Both the position numbers and the translations under genes were made by a program. From an uncultured Oscillospiraceae bacterium (GTDB lineage: Bacteria; Bacillota; Clostridia; Oscillospirales; Oscillospiraceae): DNA of 33,574 nucleotides. Below, one piece after another: positions 1-8,168 of the stretch. Each line of letters starts with the position of its first letter. The first letter of the stretch is position 1. The stretch covers positions 1 to 33,574 of the forward strand of contig CAKTMW010000018.1 in assembly GCA_934574095.1 (NCBI GenBank). Direction: 5' to 3'. Below the pieces are notes generated by a model. That model did not search any database, was not told the origin of the DNA, and saw only the letters and a list, made by a program, of their open reading frames with translations.

Positions 1-71
1 TGTCCAAGGACGACGCCGAGGCTCTGAAGAAGCAGGTCGAGGAAGTCGGCGGCAAGGTCGAGCTGAAGTAA
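1..71 (+). CDS. rplL: 50S ribosomal protein L7/L12, C-terminal end (partial)
   Basis: The window opens inside a reading frame (codons in phase from base 3) that ends at a TAA at 69-71. The visible residues are DDAEALKKQVEEVGGKVELK, the very conserved C-terminal end of ribosomal protein L7/L12, the stalk protein that recruits translation GTPases to the large subunit. The start and most of the gene lie outside the window. Two hairpin terminators follow directly, which fits the last gene of an rplJ-rplL transcript. Codons such as AAG, GTC and GCT match a highly expressed gene. Identification rests on about 22 residues but the tail is distinctive. Confidence 0.9.
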   Translation, partial: SKDDAEALKKQVEEVGGKVELK

Positions 72-93
72 GTTTCTTACAAGCATATAAAAA

Positions 94-123
94 CGGGAGA
101 TGCGATGCATCTCCTGTTTTTTT
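94..123 (+). terminator. Intrinsic terminator after rplL
   Basis: A perfect stem GGAGATGC / GCATCTCC with a GAT loop (96-114), extended by C-G and G-U pairs, is followed by a run of seven T. It lies 22 bases after the rplL stop. Confidence 0.85.
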
Positions 124-131
124 ACCTTAGC

Positions 132-168
132 AAAAACCGCCCCATACGTCAGTATGGGGCGGTTTTTT
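132..168. terminator. Bidirectional terminator between convergent genes
   Basis: A long perfect inverted repeat, ACCGCCCCATAC / GTATGGGGCGGT with a GTCA loop, is flanked by A5 on the left and T6 on the right. It can end the minus-strand transcript of the zinc-ribbon gene (ends at 190) and act as a backup for rplL. Confidence 0.85.
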
Positions 169-189
169 CAATCTCAGAATATTATTGGT

Positions 190-624
190 TTATTCGTCGT
201 CTTCCTCGGCGGCCTCGTTCAGGGCGTTGGCCAGATCGCTGAGGTCAAACTCCAGCTTAGCGCCGCAGTTGGGGCACACCACTTCGCCGTCCTCCAGGAT
301 GGACTCGTCGAAGTAGACCTCTTCCTCGCACTCCGGGCAGGTGGTCATGAAGCAGTCCTCTTCGTCCTCGTCATCATCCCACTCGTCCTCATCCTCGTCC
401 TCCAGCTCGTAGAGGGATTCCTCCACTTCGCTCAGGTCGTCGCTGACGGCATCCAGACCGTCTTCCAGATCCACCATCTCGTCCTGCATGTCCTCGATCT
501 CGTCGGCCATGTGGTCCAGCACGTCGATGATGGCGGCAAACAGCTTGCCCTCGTTGCTCTCGGCGTCCAGCTTCAGACCCTCGGCCAGACCCTTCAGATA
601 TGCTACCTTCTCAGAAATACCCAT
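190..624 (-). CDS. Acidic zinc-ribbon protein, CD1247 N-terminal-domain type
   Basis: This 144-residue protein has three parts. An N-terminal helix (residues 1-35, MGISEKVAYLKGLAEGLKLD) resembles what is annotated in Clostridia as the CD1247 N-terminal domain. A very acidic, probably coiled-coil linker spans residues 36-93. A zinc ribbon follows with CPEC at 96-99 and CPNC at 117-120. A further Cys sits at 91. The protein is cytosolic, with no signal peptide. The start has AAGGAG nine bases upstream. It follows efp by 44 bases with no terminator between, so the two are probably co-transcribed. The function is unknown; the family name is from memory and says nothing about mechanism. Some databases mislabel such proteins as transcription regulators, which nothing here supports. 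Confidence 0.75.
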   Translation of the reverse strand: MGISEKVAYLKGLAEGLKLDAESNEGKLFAAIIDVLDHMADEIEDMQDEMVDLEDGLDAVSDDLSEVEESLYELEDEDEDEWDDDEDEEDCFMTTCPECEEEVYFDESILEDGEVVCPNCGAKLEFDLSDLANALNEAAEEDDE

Positions 625-668
625 ATTCGGCTCCTTTCTTTACGGTCGGTTGGTTGCTACGGATGAAA

Positions 669-1235
669 TTACTTGCAGCGGCCGATATACTCGCCGGTGC
701 GGGTGTCGATGGTGATCTTGTCGCCGATGTTGATGAACAGGGGCACCTTCACCTCGGCGCCGGTCTCCACGGTGGCGGGCTTCAGGGTGTTGGTGGCGGT
801 GTTGCCGGCCAGACCGGGCTCGGTCTCGGTGACCTCCAGATCCATGAAGTTGGGGCACTCCAGACCGAACACGTTGCCCTTATAACTCAGCACCTTGCAC
901 ACGGTGTTCTCGGTGATGAAGCGGAACGCGTCGCCCAGCAGATCCTTGCCCAGAGGCACCATGTCGAAGGTCTCCTGATCCATGAAGTAGTACAGGTCGC
1001 CGTCGTTGTAGCTGTAGGCCATGTCCTTGCGCTCAATGAAAGCTTCCTCAAACTTGGCGGTGGGGTTGAAGGACGTTTCGGTGACGCCGCCGGTCACGAT
1101 GTTCTTCATCTTGGTGCGCACGAAAGCAGCGCCCTTACCGGGCTTCACGTGCTGGAACTCGATGACCTGCATGATCTTGCCATCATACTCGAAAGTCTTA
1201 CCGTTTCTGAAATCGCCGGCAGTGATAGTTGCCAT
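669..1235 (-). CDS. efp: Elongation factor P
   Basis: This 188-residue protein is of normal family length, with the KOW-like N-terminal domain (about 1-63) and two OB-type domains. EF-P binds between the ribosomal P and E sites and rescues ribosomes stalled on polyproline stretches. The loop PGKG at residues 32-35 carries Lys34, the position that is post-translationally modified in several bacteria; no modification enzyme gene is seen in this window. The signature toward the C-terminus ([20 protein letters not shown]) is clear. The tail ends YIGRCK rather than the more usual YxxR-A. The start is set by GGGAGG seven to ten bases upstream. A sigma-A-like promoter and a leader hairpin precede it. 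Confidence 0.95.
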   Translation of the reverse strand: MATITAGDFRNGKTFEYDGKIMQVIEFQHVKPGKGAAFVRTKMKNIVTGGVTETSFNPTAKFEEAFIERKDMAYSYNDGDLYYFMDQETFDMVPLGKDLLGDAFRFITENTVCKVLSYKGNVFGLECPNFMDLEVTETEPGLAGNTATNTLKPATVETGAEVKVPLFINIGDKITIDTRTGEYIGRCK

Positions 1236-1257
1236 ATTGATATTCCTCCCATGTGAT

Positions 1258-1279
1258 GAGGGAATATCACGATTCCCTC
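1258..1279 (-). promoter_or_regulatory. Inverted repeat in the efp leader
   Basis: GAGGGAAT / ATTCCCTC with a six-base loop (ATCACG) lies between the efp promoter and its ribosome binding site. It has no T-run, so it is not a terminator. It could be an RNA leader hairpin or a protein site; no known riboswitch is recognised. Confidence 0.45.
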
Positions 1280-1314
1280 GAATAAAATAATTCTGGCCGC
1301 AAAAAGCCGTATCT

Positions 1315-1343
1315 ATTTTACATGATGCTTACTTGTTTGGCAA
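1315..1343 (-). promoter_or_regulatory. Sigma-A-type promoter of efp
   Basis: Read on the minus strand: -35 TTGCCA (1343-1338), 17-base spacer, -10 TAAAAT (1320-1315). It lies in the gap between the M24 peptidase gene and efp. Confidence 0.7.
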
Positions 1344-1385
1344 GAGCTTTGCCATATTTTTTGCCAAAAAAGCGAAAATATTTCT

Positions 1386-2447
1386 TTACAGCACCAGCAG
1401 CGCCTTGGGGGCTCTGGTGATGACCTCCGCGCCGTCAGGCCGCAGCACCATCACATCCTCGATACGGACGCCGAATTTTCCCGGTAGATAAATGCCCGGC
1501 TCAGCGCTGACCACCGCGTTCTCCGGCATGGGCTTTTCGTTGGCGGGCGAGGCGTTGGGGGACTCGTGAATATCGATGCCCAGACTGTGGCCGAAGCTGT
1601 GTCCGAAGTAAGCGCCGTACCCGGCGTCAGCGATGACCTGACGGGCTGCGCCGTCGATGGCCGCACCGGTAACGCCCGCCTTTGCAGCGGCGATACCCGC
1701 CAGCTGGGCCTGCAAAACAATGTCGTAGACCTGCCGCATTTCATCGGAGGGCTGGCCCAGCGCCACGGTACGGGTCATGTCGCTGCAATAGCCCTTGTAG
1801 ACGCAGCCGAAGTCCATGGTGATGAAGTCGCCCTCCCGCACCTGCCGCATGCCCGGCACCGCGTGGGGCATGGAGCCGTTGGGGCCGGAGGCGATGATGG
1901 TGTCAAAGGAGGTCTTTTCCGCTCCGGCGGACACCATCAGGTAGTTGAGCCGGGCGGCAATGGCCTTTTCCGTCATGCCGGGGCGGATCTCTTTCAAAAT
2001 CTGCTCCAGTGCGCCCTCGGCGATCCGCTGGGCGGCGATCATGGTTTCGATCTCCTCCGCGTCCTTGCTGCCCCGTAGCTCCGTCATCAGGGCCGAGGCG
2101 GGGGTCAGCGCGGCGCTGAGCTTCTTCGTATAGGCGGTGTGCGCCGCCACGGTCATGCTCTCGTCCTCAAAGCCCACGTTTTTCGCGCCGGTCTGGGCCA
2201 GCGCGTCATTGATCAGAGCGGAGAAGGGCTTCTCCCGGCTGATCTCGCCGATGACGGCCGCACCGCCGATGGCCTTTTCCGCCGCTTCGGTGTAGCGGCT
2301 GTCGGTAAAATACCAGCTGCCCTTGCGGGTGATGAGCGCCGCACCCTCGCCCATGAAGCCGGTGGCGTAATAGCAGTTGGACTCGCCCGTCAGCAGCACC
2401 GCGTCCAGCTCGCCCAGATGGGCGGCGATCCGTTCCAGATGGTTCAT
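1386..2447 (-). CDS. M24-family aminopeptidase (Xaa-Pro peptidase type)
   Basis: This 353-residue cytosolic metallopeptidase has a creatinase-like N-terminal domain (about 1-125) and a pita-bread catalytic domain. The five metal ligands of the M24 fold are present: Asp212, Asp223, His287 (in GHSFGHSLG), Glu316 (in SAEPG) and Glu330. His195 (PHAVPG) matches the substrate-binding histidine. Length and layout fit Clostridia/Bacillus Xaa-Pro aminopeptidase or dipeptidase (PepP/YqhT-like), which remove residues next to proline; exact specificity cannot be read from sequence. The start has AAAGGAGG at good spacing. It lies 13 bases after the YqeG-like gene and upstream of efp. The same M24-efp order is common in Firmicutes, which links it loosely to proline-related translation. 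Confidence 0.9.
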   Translation of the reverse strand: MNHLERIAAHLGELDAVLLTGESNCYYATGFMGEGAALITRKGSWYFTDSRYTEAAEKAIGGAAVIGEISREKPFSALINDALAQTGAKNVGFEDESMTVAAHTAYTKKLSAALTPASALMTELRGSKDAEEIETMIAAQRIAEGALEQILKEIRPGMTEKAIAARLNYLMVSAGAEKTSFDTIIASGPNGSMPHAVPGMRQVREGDFITMDFGCVYKGYCSDMTRTVALGQPSDEMRQVYDIVLQAQLAGIAAAKAGVTGAAIDGAARQVIADAGYGAYFGHSFGHSLGIDIHESPNASPANEKPMPENAVVSAEPGIYLPGKFGVRIEDVMVLRPDGAEVITRAPKALLVL

Positions 2448-2460
2448 ATGGCTTCCTCCT

Positions 2461-2958
2461 TTACCGTTCCCGCGCCATGCCCTTGAAAGGAGCCTGCATG
2501 GCGTGCAGCACCTTCTGCCAGGGCGTTACCGCGCCGCCTACCGGCTCCACCATCAGGGCGGTGACGCCGGACAGGTTGGCCGCCAGCACGTCCGTCAGCA
2601 GTTTGTCCCCCAGCATGGCGGTCTCGCGTTCTGTGACGCCTGCCCTGACCATGGCCCGCCGCAGTCCTTTAGGCGAGGGCTTCTGGGCGTGGCCCACATA
2701 GTCGATGCCCAGTGTGCGGCAGAAGTCGTTCACCCGCTTGCCGCTGCGGTTGTTGGACAGGATCATCACCGTGATGCCCGCCGCCTTCAATCCGTCGATC
2801 CACGCCTTTACCCCCTCCGGCGGGGTCTTTACCGCCTTGGGCGCCAGCGTGTAGTCCAGATCGCACAGCAGCAGCTTGATGCCTTTTTCATGCAGCAGCT
2901 CCGGCGTAATGCCGCTGTAGTCACTGAATAAGCGGTCAGGCCGCAGGGAAACGCGCAT
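2461..2958 (-). CDS. yqeG: YqeG-family HAD phosphatase (IIIA type)
   Basis: This is a small HAD-superfamily hydrolase of about 165 residues. The four HAD motifs are visible (numbered from the first ATG at 2964): I, DLDYTL with Asp35 nucleophile and Asp37; II, SNN at about 70-72; III, Lys95 (QKP); IV, GDKLLTD with Asp120 and Asp125. Motif I has Tyr where DxDNTL is usual. Members of this family are called YqeG or phosphatidylglycerophosphatase-like; the substrate is not known from sequence. Two in-frame ATGs exist, at 2964 and 2958. The ribosome binding site AAAAGGAG sits one base from the first and seven from the second, so 2958 is chosen. It is first in a minus-strand unit with the M24 peptidase. 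Confidence 0.88.
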   Translation of the reverse strand: MRVSLRPDRLFSDYSGITPELLHEKGIKLLLCDLDYTLAPKAVKTPPEGVKAWIDGLKAAGITVMILSNNRSGKRVNDFCRTLGIDYVGHAQKPSPKGLRRAMVRAGVTERETAMLGDKLLTDVLAANLSGVTALMVEPVGGAVTPWQKVLHAMQAPFKGMARER

Positions 2959-2990
2959 ATCCATGCTCCTTTTCTCATAAATTTAAACGT

Positions 2991-3019
2991 AGTATACCAG
3001 TTTTTACCGGAAAAAACAA
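2991..3019 (-). promoter_or_regulatory. Sigma-A-type promoter of the yqeG-M24 unit
   Basis: Minus strand: -35 TTGTTT (3019-3014), 17-base spacer, -10 TATACT (2996-2991), about 30 bases before the yqeG start. Confidence 0.75.
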
Positions 3020-3031
3020 GGGGGCGGGGTC

Positions 3032-3766
3032 ATGCAGTTCTATCTGGCGGCCGGGGCGGGCGACACGCTGCCCCGTGGACGGTTCCGTCCGGTGCGGGCG
3101 GCCTACCGGTTGGGGCCGCGGCTGCTGTCGGCGGTGGGGAACGCGCCGGTGCAGGGCGGGCTGATGCTGGTGCGCGACAGCCGGGAGTGCGGCCCGGCGG
3201 AGGTGCTGGCACGTGATATCCTGCGGGAGTGCCTGCGGCGGAACTATGACGGCGTGGTGCTGGACTGGTATCATAGCAGTACCGACAGAGGGGCTTTAAC
3301 GGCCCAAATGGGGCAGTTATGCGCCCAATATGAGCGCCGTCTGTTCGTACCGGAGCGGTACGCGTCCCATGCGCCCCATGCCACGGTGCTGCTGAACACC
3401 GCCGTGTCCGGCGGCACGCTGAAAAGCTGTCTGGACGAGGGGGTACGCCGGTTCGGCGCGTCCCGTCTGGCGCTGGATCTGGAGCGGATGCGGCTGGATT
3501 TCACCCTGCCCCACACCATGAATGTCCGCCGTCCCCTGACGGCGGAGGAGCTGCGGCGGCTGCGGGAGGGAAAGAGCGTCTACTTCTCCGACGATCTCTG
3601 TGCCCGGTACTTCACTTACCGCTCCGGCAGCGAGAACCACTATGTGCTGTTCGACGACGCCCAGACCCTGCGGAAGAAAGCGGACATGGCGGAGAACCGC
3701 GGCATCCGTGAGGGCTTTTTCATGCTGCCGGAGGTGGCGGATATCACAGGGGAGCTGCTGGGGTAA
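3032..3766 (+). CDS. Uncharacterised protein, possibly a TIM-barrel glycosidase relative
   Basis: This 244-residue protein has no signal peptide and no clear membrane segment. I do not recognise the family with certainty. The pattern of short beta strands followed by helices, the strand YDGVVLDWY near residues 71-79, and a C-terminal strand ending in GFFMLPEVADI recall glycoside hydrolase 18 / spore-hydrolase-like barrels, where a DxxDxE-type motif sits on such a strand. Only part of that motif is visible here, so catalytic ability is doubtful. It is rich in Arg and Leu. GGGGCGGGG precedes the ATG. It is transcribed away from yqeG and ends before a repeat element. Reading frame, codon use and length support a real gene; the function is open. 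Confidence 0.6.
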   Translation: MQFYLAAGAGDTLPRGRFRPVRAAYRLGPRLLSAVGNAPVQGGLMLVRDSRECGPAEVLARDILRECLRRNYDGVVLDWYHSSTDRGALTAQMGQLCAQYERRLFVPERYASHAPHATVLLNTAVSGGTLKSCLDEGVRRFGASRLALDLERMRLDFTLPHTMNVRRPLTAEELRRLREGKSVYFSDDLCARYFTYRSGSENHYVLFDDAQTLRKKADMAENRGIREGFFMLPEVADITGELLG

Positions 3767-3792
3767 GCGAGAGGAAGGGCCACCCCTATAAG

Positions 3793-3998
3793 TGTCATTC
3801 CGAACCAGTGACCGACGTCACTGGCGTGGGAATCCGTACTTGGCCCCCTCTGAGAGGGGGCTGTCGAGCGGAGCGAGACTGGGGGAGAGAATTTAAGTCT
3901 TTTATTCTCTCCCTCCGGCGCTTCGCGCCACCTCCCTCACAGAGGGAGGCTTTAGAAACGGATTGCCACGCCAGTGTGAGCACTGGCTCGCAATGACA
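3793..3998. repeat. Nested inverted-repeat element, copy A (long form)
   Basis: A 206-base intergenic element begins TGTCATTCCGAACCAGTG and ends CACTGGCTCGCAATGACA. The outer arms are imperfect inverted repeats of about 41-45 bases that run inward to AATCCGT / ACGGATT. Each arm holds its own small CCAGTG/CACTGG hairpin. The middle carries a second set of palindromes (CCCCCTCTGAGAGGGGG, GAGAGAAT...ATTCTCTC, CCTCC...GGAGG). No coding gene is supported. Four other copies are at 9613, 20262, 25247 and 27006. The spacer 3767-4074 holds only this element and the next terminator. Confidence 0.85.
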
Positions 3999-4026
3999 GT
4001 TTTGTTGCGGGAATCGGCCACTGCAT

Positions 4027-4069
4027 GTAAAAAGGATACCCGCCCCATCAAGGCGGGTATCCTTTTTAC
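4027..4069 (-). terminator. Terminator of the MMPL export operon
   Basis: A perfect 18-base stem (GTAAAAAGGATACCCGCC and its complement) has loop CCATCAA and T5 on both strands. It lies just past the stop at 4075. Confidence 0.85.
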
Positions 4070-4074
4070 GTATG

Positions 4075-6066
4075 TTATTCCTCGGTCTCAATGGCCTCGG
4101 TGCGGAAGATGAACTTCACGCCGTCGCTGCTGCTGGTGGTGAAGCCCTGATAGCTCCGGGATACATCACGGGCGGCACGCAGCCGGTCGCTCAGCAGCTC
4201 CAGATCGCCGTCGAATGCGTCTACCAGCTTCTGGATGCCCTCCTCGTTCAGCTCCTTCAGGCCGTCGGCCAGCTCACCGGCGCCGTCCCGCAGCTTCTTC
4301 ACGCCGTCGATCAGGTCGGGCATGTTGCTGTTCAGCTTCACCGCGCCGTCCTTGGCCTCCGCCACACCGGCGGTGTAGGACTTCAGACCCTGATAGAACA
4401 CGTTGTAGCTGTCCAGCTGCTGCCGCACGGCCAGCAGCTGGCTGCCGGCGGATTCCGCGCTGCCCAGCGCCTTGTCAAGCGCCTCCTGACGCTTGGCCTG
4501 AATCTCGGGGGAGACCAGCGTTTCCTCCACCTTCTGGGCCTTCTGCGCCTTGACGTTTTCCTCAATGATGGCCTTGACCTTGTCGGTCTCCATCTGGGCG
4601 GCTACGTTCTGCTCCACCAGAGCGCTGATCTGCTGCTGCACGGCTTCACTGGCCATCTGCTGGGCCAGCGAGGACTCCAGCGCGGCATCCAGCTGCGCCT
4701 TGGTCTCATTACCCTCCGGCAGTGCGTCATACTGCTCCTGGGTGATACCGGCCTGCTGCAGCACACCGGCCCACACCTGGGGACGCAAAGTTTCCTGCAC
4801 CTGCTTTTCCACGGCGGCGGTGACTTCCTCAGTGACGGACGCCTTTACCGCCGCGGTAACACCGGCGCGGAATTCCTCGTCCTTGGCCTCCACAGCGGCG
4901 GTTACCTGCTCACGGAGGGCCTGATCGACCTTTTCGCGAACGTTGTCCTTGTCAAAAATACGGATCAGCGCGTTCAGCTCGTCATAATAGTTGCCGATGG
5001 TCAGGGTGGGCAGCTCCTTGCCCACGGCTTCCTTCAGCTCCTCGTTGGCCTGAAGCTGGGTGTTGACGGTGTCCAGCAGGGTGTTGAACACGGTTTCGGC
5101 GCCGGCGTTCAGCTGGGCGCTGTTGGAGTCCAGCGTTTTCAGGCCGCTGGTCAGCTTGCCCACGCCGTCGGACAACTCCTTGGAGCTGTCCAGCAGGGTA
5201 TCCAGACCGTCATACAGCTCGTCGGAGCCGTCCATCAGCTGGGTCATGGCATCAGTCAGCTTATCCATGTCGGCGGACAGGTCGTCCAGCGCACTGTCGT
5301 CCAGCTTGTCATCGTCCATGTCGTTCAGCAGGGAGTTGGAGACCACCGTCAGGGTGGTGTCCAGCGTGAAATCGGTCACGTCCGCCTCGACCTCCACATA
5401 GGTGGGGATCTCCAGCGTGTCGGTGTCCAGCGCCAGCGTTTCCTGCAAGCCGGGGAAGGCCATGCCCACCACGACGGTGTGGTCGCCGTCGTCCACCAGC
5501 TTGCCGTTGGTGACGGTCACATTGGTGAAGTGGTCGCTGTCCAGCAGCGCACCGGTCAGCACGGCAAAGGGCACGTAAATTTTCTCCTGCTTGCCGCCGA
5601 TGGTCTTGGTCTCATACTGGGTGTTGGTGTAATCAAACCGCATGGTCACGTGGCCGCTCTTACCCGCCAGTTCCTCGGCGGTGACGGTCTTGCCGTCCAG
5701 CGTGTAGGTAATGGCCACGGTCACGGGCAGCGCCTTGTCGGTGGTGCCCTGCCAGCAGTTGTCGCCCTTCACGTTCTGGGGATCGGTCAGGGTGGACTGG
5801 GCCTCCTGCGCGGCGTTGGCATCGTCCGCGTCATACTTCTGGCTGACGATGACCTTCTGGGCGCTGCCGTCGGCGTTGGCGATGACGTATACGGTCTCGC
5901 TGCTGGTGTGGGAGGCGGCGGTCTCCTGCGCGTCCTCCTTCTGGGCGGCGGTGTCCGCCGCAGGGGTGCTCTGGGTGTTTCCGGAAGCGGCAAAGGCGGA
6001 CACGCCTGCCAGACTGCCTACCAGCGCCACAGCCAGTACAATGGCGATGATCCTGTTCTTTTTCAT
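4075..6066 (-). CDS. Secreted coiled-coil protein with xxxLxxG repeats (MMPL partner, YhgE/Pip-like)
   Basis: This is a 663-residue exported protein. Residues 1-27 are a signal peptide (KKNR, then a hydrophobic core ending SAFAA). The mature part has a beta-rich region to about 200. A long helical region then carries seven-residue repeats of the xxxLxxG kind (for example DGSDELYDGLDTLLDSSKEL), which recur near the C-terminus (KLRDGAGELADGLKEL). Such repeats are typical of YhgE/Pip-like proteins. There is no clear C-terminal membrane anchor. The ATG at 6066 overlaps the stop of the MMPL gene by four bases (ATGA), with AGGAGG upstream, so translation is probably coupled. This suggests an extracytoplasmic partner or periplasmic-like adaptor of the transporter. 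The partner role is inference. Confidence 0.75.
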   Translation of the reverse strand: MKKNRIIAIVLAVALVGSLAGVSAFAASGNTQSTPAADTAAQKEDAQETAASHTSSETVYVIANADGSAQKVIVSQKYDADDANAAQEAQSTLTDPQNVKGDNCWQGTTDKALPVTVAITYTLDGKTVTAEELAGKSGHVTMRFDYTNTQYETKTIGGKQEKIYVPFAVLTGALLDSDHFTNVTVTNGKLVDDGDHTVVVGMAFPGLQETLALDTDTLEIPTYVEVEADVTDFTLDTTLTVVSNSLLNDMDDDKLDDSALDDLSADMDKLTDAMTQLMDGSDELYDGLDTLLDSSKELSDGVGKLTSGLKTLDSNSAQLNAGAETVFNTLLDTVNTQLQANEELKEAVGKELPTLTIGNYYDELNALIRIFDKDNVREKVDQALREQVTAAVEAKDEEFRAGVTAAVKASVTEEVTAAVEKQVQETLRPQVWAGVLQQAGITQEQYDALPEGNETKAQLDAALESSLAQQMASEAVQQQISALVEQNVAAQMETDKVKAIIEENVKAQKAQKVEETLVSPEIQAKRQEALDKALGSAESAGSQLLAVRQQLDSYNVFYQGLKSYTAGVAEAKDGAVKLNSNMPDLIDGVKKLRDGAGELADGLKELNEEGIQKLVDAFDGDLELLSDRLRAARDVSRSYQGFTTSSSDGVKFIFRTEAIETEE

Positions 6067-8168
6067 AAGCTTACCTCCTGTTTTTTCATTCCCGAAAGAT
6101 GGCGCATGCCGTGGGTGGTCTTGCAGATCACGCCGTCGCACAGGATCAGCAGTGCGGGCAGCACCAGCAGCACCAGCACCACGCTGATGATAGCGCCGCG
6201 GGCCATCAGCATACACATGGAAGCGACGATATCGATGTTGGAGTACACGGCCACGCCGAAGGTGGCGGCGAACAGACCCAGGCCGCTGACGATGACAGAC
6301 GGAGCGGAGGTCCGCAGGGCGGTGTACACGGCGGCCTTGCGGTCATTGCCGTTCAGACGTTCGGATTTATAGCGGGTGGTCATCAGGATAGCGTAGTCCA
6401 CCGTGGCGCCCAGCTGAATGGTACTGATGCAGATGGGTGCGATGAAGGGCAGCGACTGGCCCAGATAGTGGGGCAGGCCCAGATTGATGAACACGGCCAG
6501 CTCGATGACGGCGATCAGCACAAAGGGAAGCGACAGGCTCTTTTCCACCAGCGCGATAATGACGAAGATAGCCACGATGGACACGGCGTTGACCACCTGG
6601 AAGTCGTGGTCGGTGGTGTCGATCATATCCTTCATGCAGGGCGCTTCGCCGATCAGCATGCCGGTGTCGTCATATTTCTTCAAAATGGCGTTCAGGCTGT
6701 CCAGCTGGTCGCTGACCGCGTCGCTGGCCACCTTGTATTCCGAGTTAATGAGCAGCAGCTCCCACTGGTCGTTCTCCAGCATAGAGCGAACGGAGTCCGG
6801 CAGAATTTCCTCCGGCACCAGCGGGCCCACCACGCTTTCAAGTCCCAGCACGTATTTCACGCCGTCCACCTGCTCCATCTCGTCGATCATGTCCCGTACG
6901 TCACGGGTGGGCAGGTCGGCGTCGATCAGCAGCATGTGGGTGGAGGAGATGTCGAAGTCCTCCGCCAGCTTGGAGTTGGCGATGACGTAGTCGATATCCT
7001 CCGGCAGGCACTGTCCCATGTCGTAATAGACCTCGCTGTTGGTCTTGCTGTAGCCGTAGTAGGCGGGGCCGATCAGCAGCGCGAAGATGACGAGGAACGC
7101 GGGGAAGCGCTTGCACACACCCTTGGAGAAGCCGCTCATATCCGGGATCAGGGACTTGTGGCGGGTCTTCTGCAAAGGCTTATCCAGCAGCAGGATCATA
7201 CTGGGCAGGATGGTCACGCACCCGATCACGCCCAGCACCACGCCCTTTGCCATCACGATACCAAGGTCGCGGCCCAGCGTGAAGCTCATGAAGCACAGCG
7301 CGATAAAGCCTGCCACTGTGGTGATGGAGCTGCCCAGCACCGAGGCGAACGTCTCGTGAATAGCTACCGCCATGGCCTCCTTGTGGTCAGTGGTGTGCTC
7401 CAGCTGCTCGTTATAGCTGTGCCACAGGAAGATGGAGTAGTCCATGGTGACGGCCAGCTGCAGCACGGCGGACAGCGCCTTGGTGATGTAGGATATCTCG
7501 CCGAAGAAGTAGTTGCTGCCCAGATTGAACAGGATGCACATGCCGATGCTGGCCAGGAACACGAAGGGCACCAGCCAGCCGTCCAGCAGGATCATCATGG
7601 CGGCGCAGGCACAGGCCACAGCCAGCGCCACATACACCGGCTCCTCCTGCTCACACAGATCCTTCAGGTCGGTCACCAGCGCCGACATACCGGAGACGAA
7701 GCACTGCTTTCCCGCGATGGCGCGGATCTCGCGGATGGCGTCCATGGTCACGTCCTCGCTGGTGGCCGAGTCGAAGAACACCGCCATCATGGTGGCGTTC
7801 CCCTGATTGAAAGCGCTGTACAGCTTATCCGGCAGCAGCTCCATGGGGACGGACAGATCGGCCAGCGAATCGTACCACAGTACGGTGTCCACATGATCCA
7901 CGGCCTCGATCTTTTCCTTCAGGGCCGCCACGTCCTTCTCCGGCATGTCCTCCACAATGATGAAGGAGAAAGCGCCCTTGCCGAAGTCGTCCTTCAGGGT
8001 GTCCTGCCCGATGACGGTGTCCATGTCGTCCGGCAGGTAGTTGAGCATATCGTAGTTGATGCGGGTCCCCAGCATACCGAACACGGCGGGGATCATCAGC
8101 GCCAGGGCGACGATCAATATCAGTACGCGGTTTTTGACGATGGCTTTTGCAGCCTGCATGTCTCTCAC
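6063..8168 (-). CDS. MMPL/RND-family membrane transporter
   Basis: This 701-residue protein has about 12 membrane segments in two similar halves, each with a large extracytoplasmic loop (about 35-175 and 375-520). The Asp-Tyr pairs that carry protons in MMPL proteins are present in both halves: VTMDYSIF (Asp243, Tyr244) and GATVDYAI (Asp591, Tyr592). MMPL transporters export lipids, peptides or hydrophobic compounds using the proton gradient. The substrate is unknown here. The chosen GTG start at 8168 overlaps the stop of the DUF308 gene (GTGA) with AGGAAAGGA upstream; an ATG at 8159 is the alternative. It sits between a DUF308 protein and a secreted coiled-coil protein and downstream of a TetR regulator. 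Confidence 0.88.
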   Translation of the reverse strand: MRDMQAAKAIVKNRVLILIVALALMIPAVFGMLGTRINYDMLNYLPDDMDTVIGQDTLKDDFGKGAFSFIIVEDMPEKDVAALKEKIEAVDHVDTVLWYDSLADLSVPMELLPDKLYSAFNQGNATMMAVFFDSATSEDVTMDAIREIRAIAGKQCFVSGMSALVTDLKDLCEQEEPVYVALAVACACAAMMILLDGWLVPFVFLASIGMCILFNLGSNYFFGEISYITKALSAVLQLAVTMDYSIFLWHSYNEQLEHTTDHKEAMAVAIHETFASVLGSSITTVAGFIALCFMSFTLGRDLGIVMAKGVVLGVIGCVTILPSMILLLDKPLQKTRHKSLIPDMSGFSKGVCKRFPAFLVIFALLIGPAYYGYSKTNSEVYYDMGQCLPEDIDYVIANSKLAEDFDISSTHMLLIDADLPTRDVRDMIDEMEQVDGVKYVLGLESVVGPLVPEEILPDSVRSMLENDQWELLLINSEYKVASDAVSDQLDSLNAILKKYDDTGMLIGEAPCMKDMIDTTDHDFQVVNAVSIVAIFVIIALVEKSLSLPFVLIAVIELAVFINLGLPHYLGQSLPFIAPICISTIQLGATVDYAILMTTRYKSERLNGNDRKAAVYTALRTSAPSVIVSGLGLFAATFGVAVYSNIDIVASMCMLMARGAIISVVLVLLVLPALLILCDGVICKTTHGMRHLSGMKKQEVSL

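Noticed and set aside
1236..1385. Riboswitch in the efp leader
   Set aside because: Only one simple hairpin is seen, with no terminator or known aptamer motif.
3795..4091. Small frames inside the TGTCATT elements (also 25244-25549 and 27055-27279 on the minus strand)
   Set aside because: They translate repeat arms into the familiar spurious CHCE..(S/R)..WQS type sequence, lack ribosome binding sites and cross palindromes.
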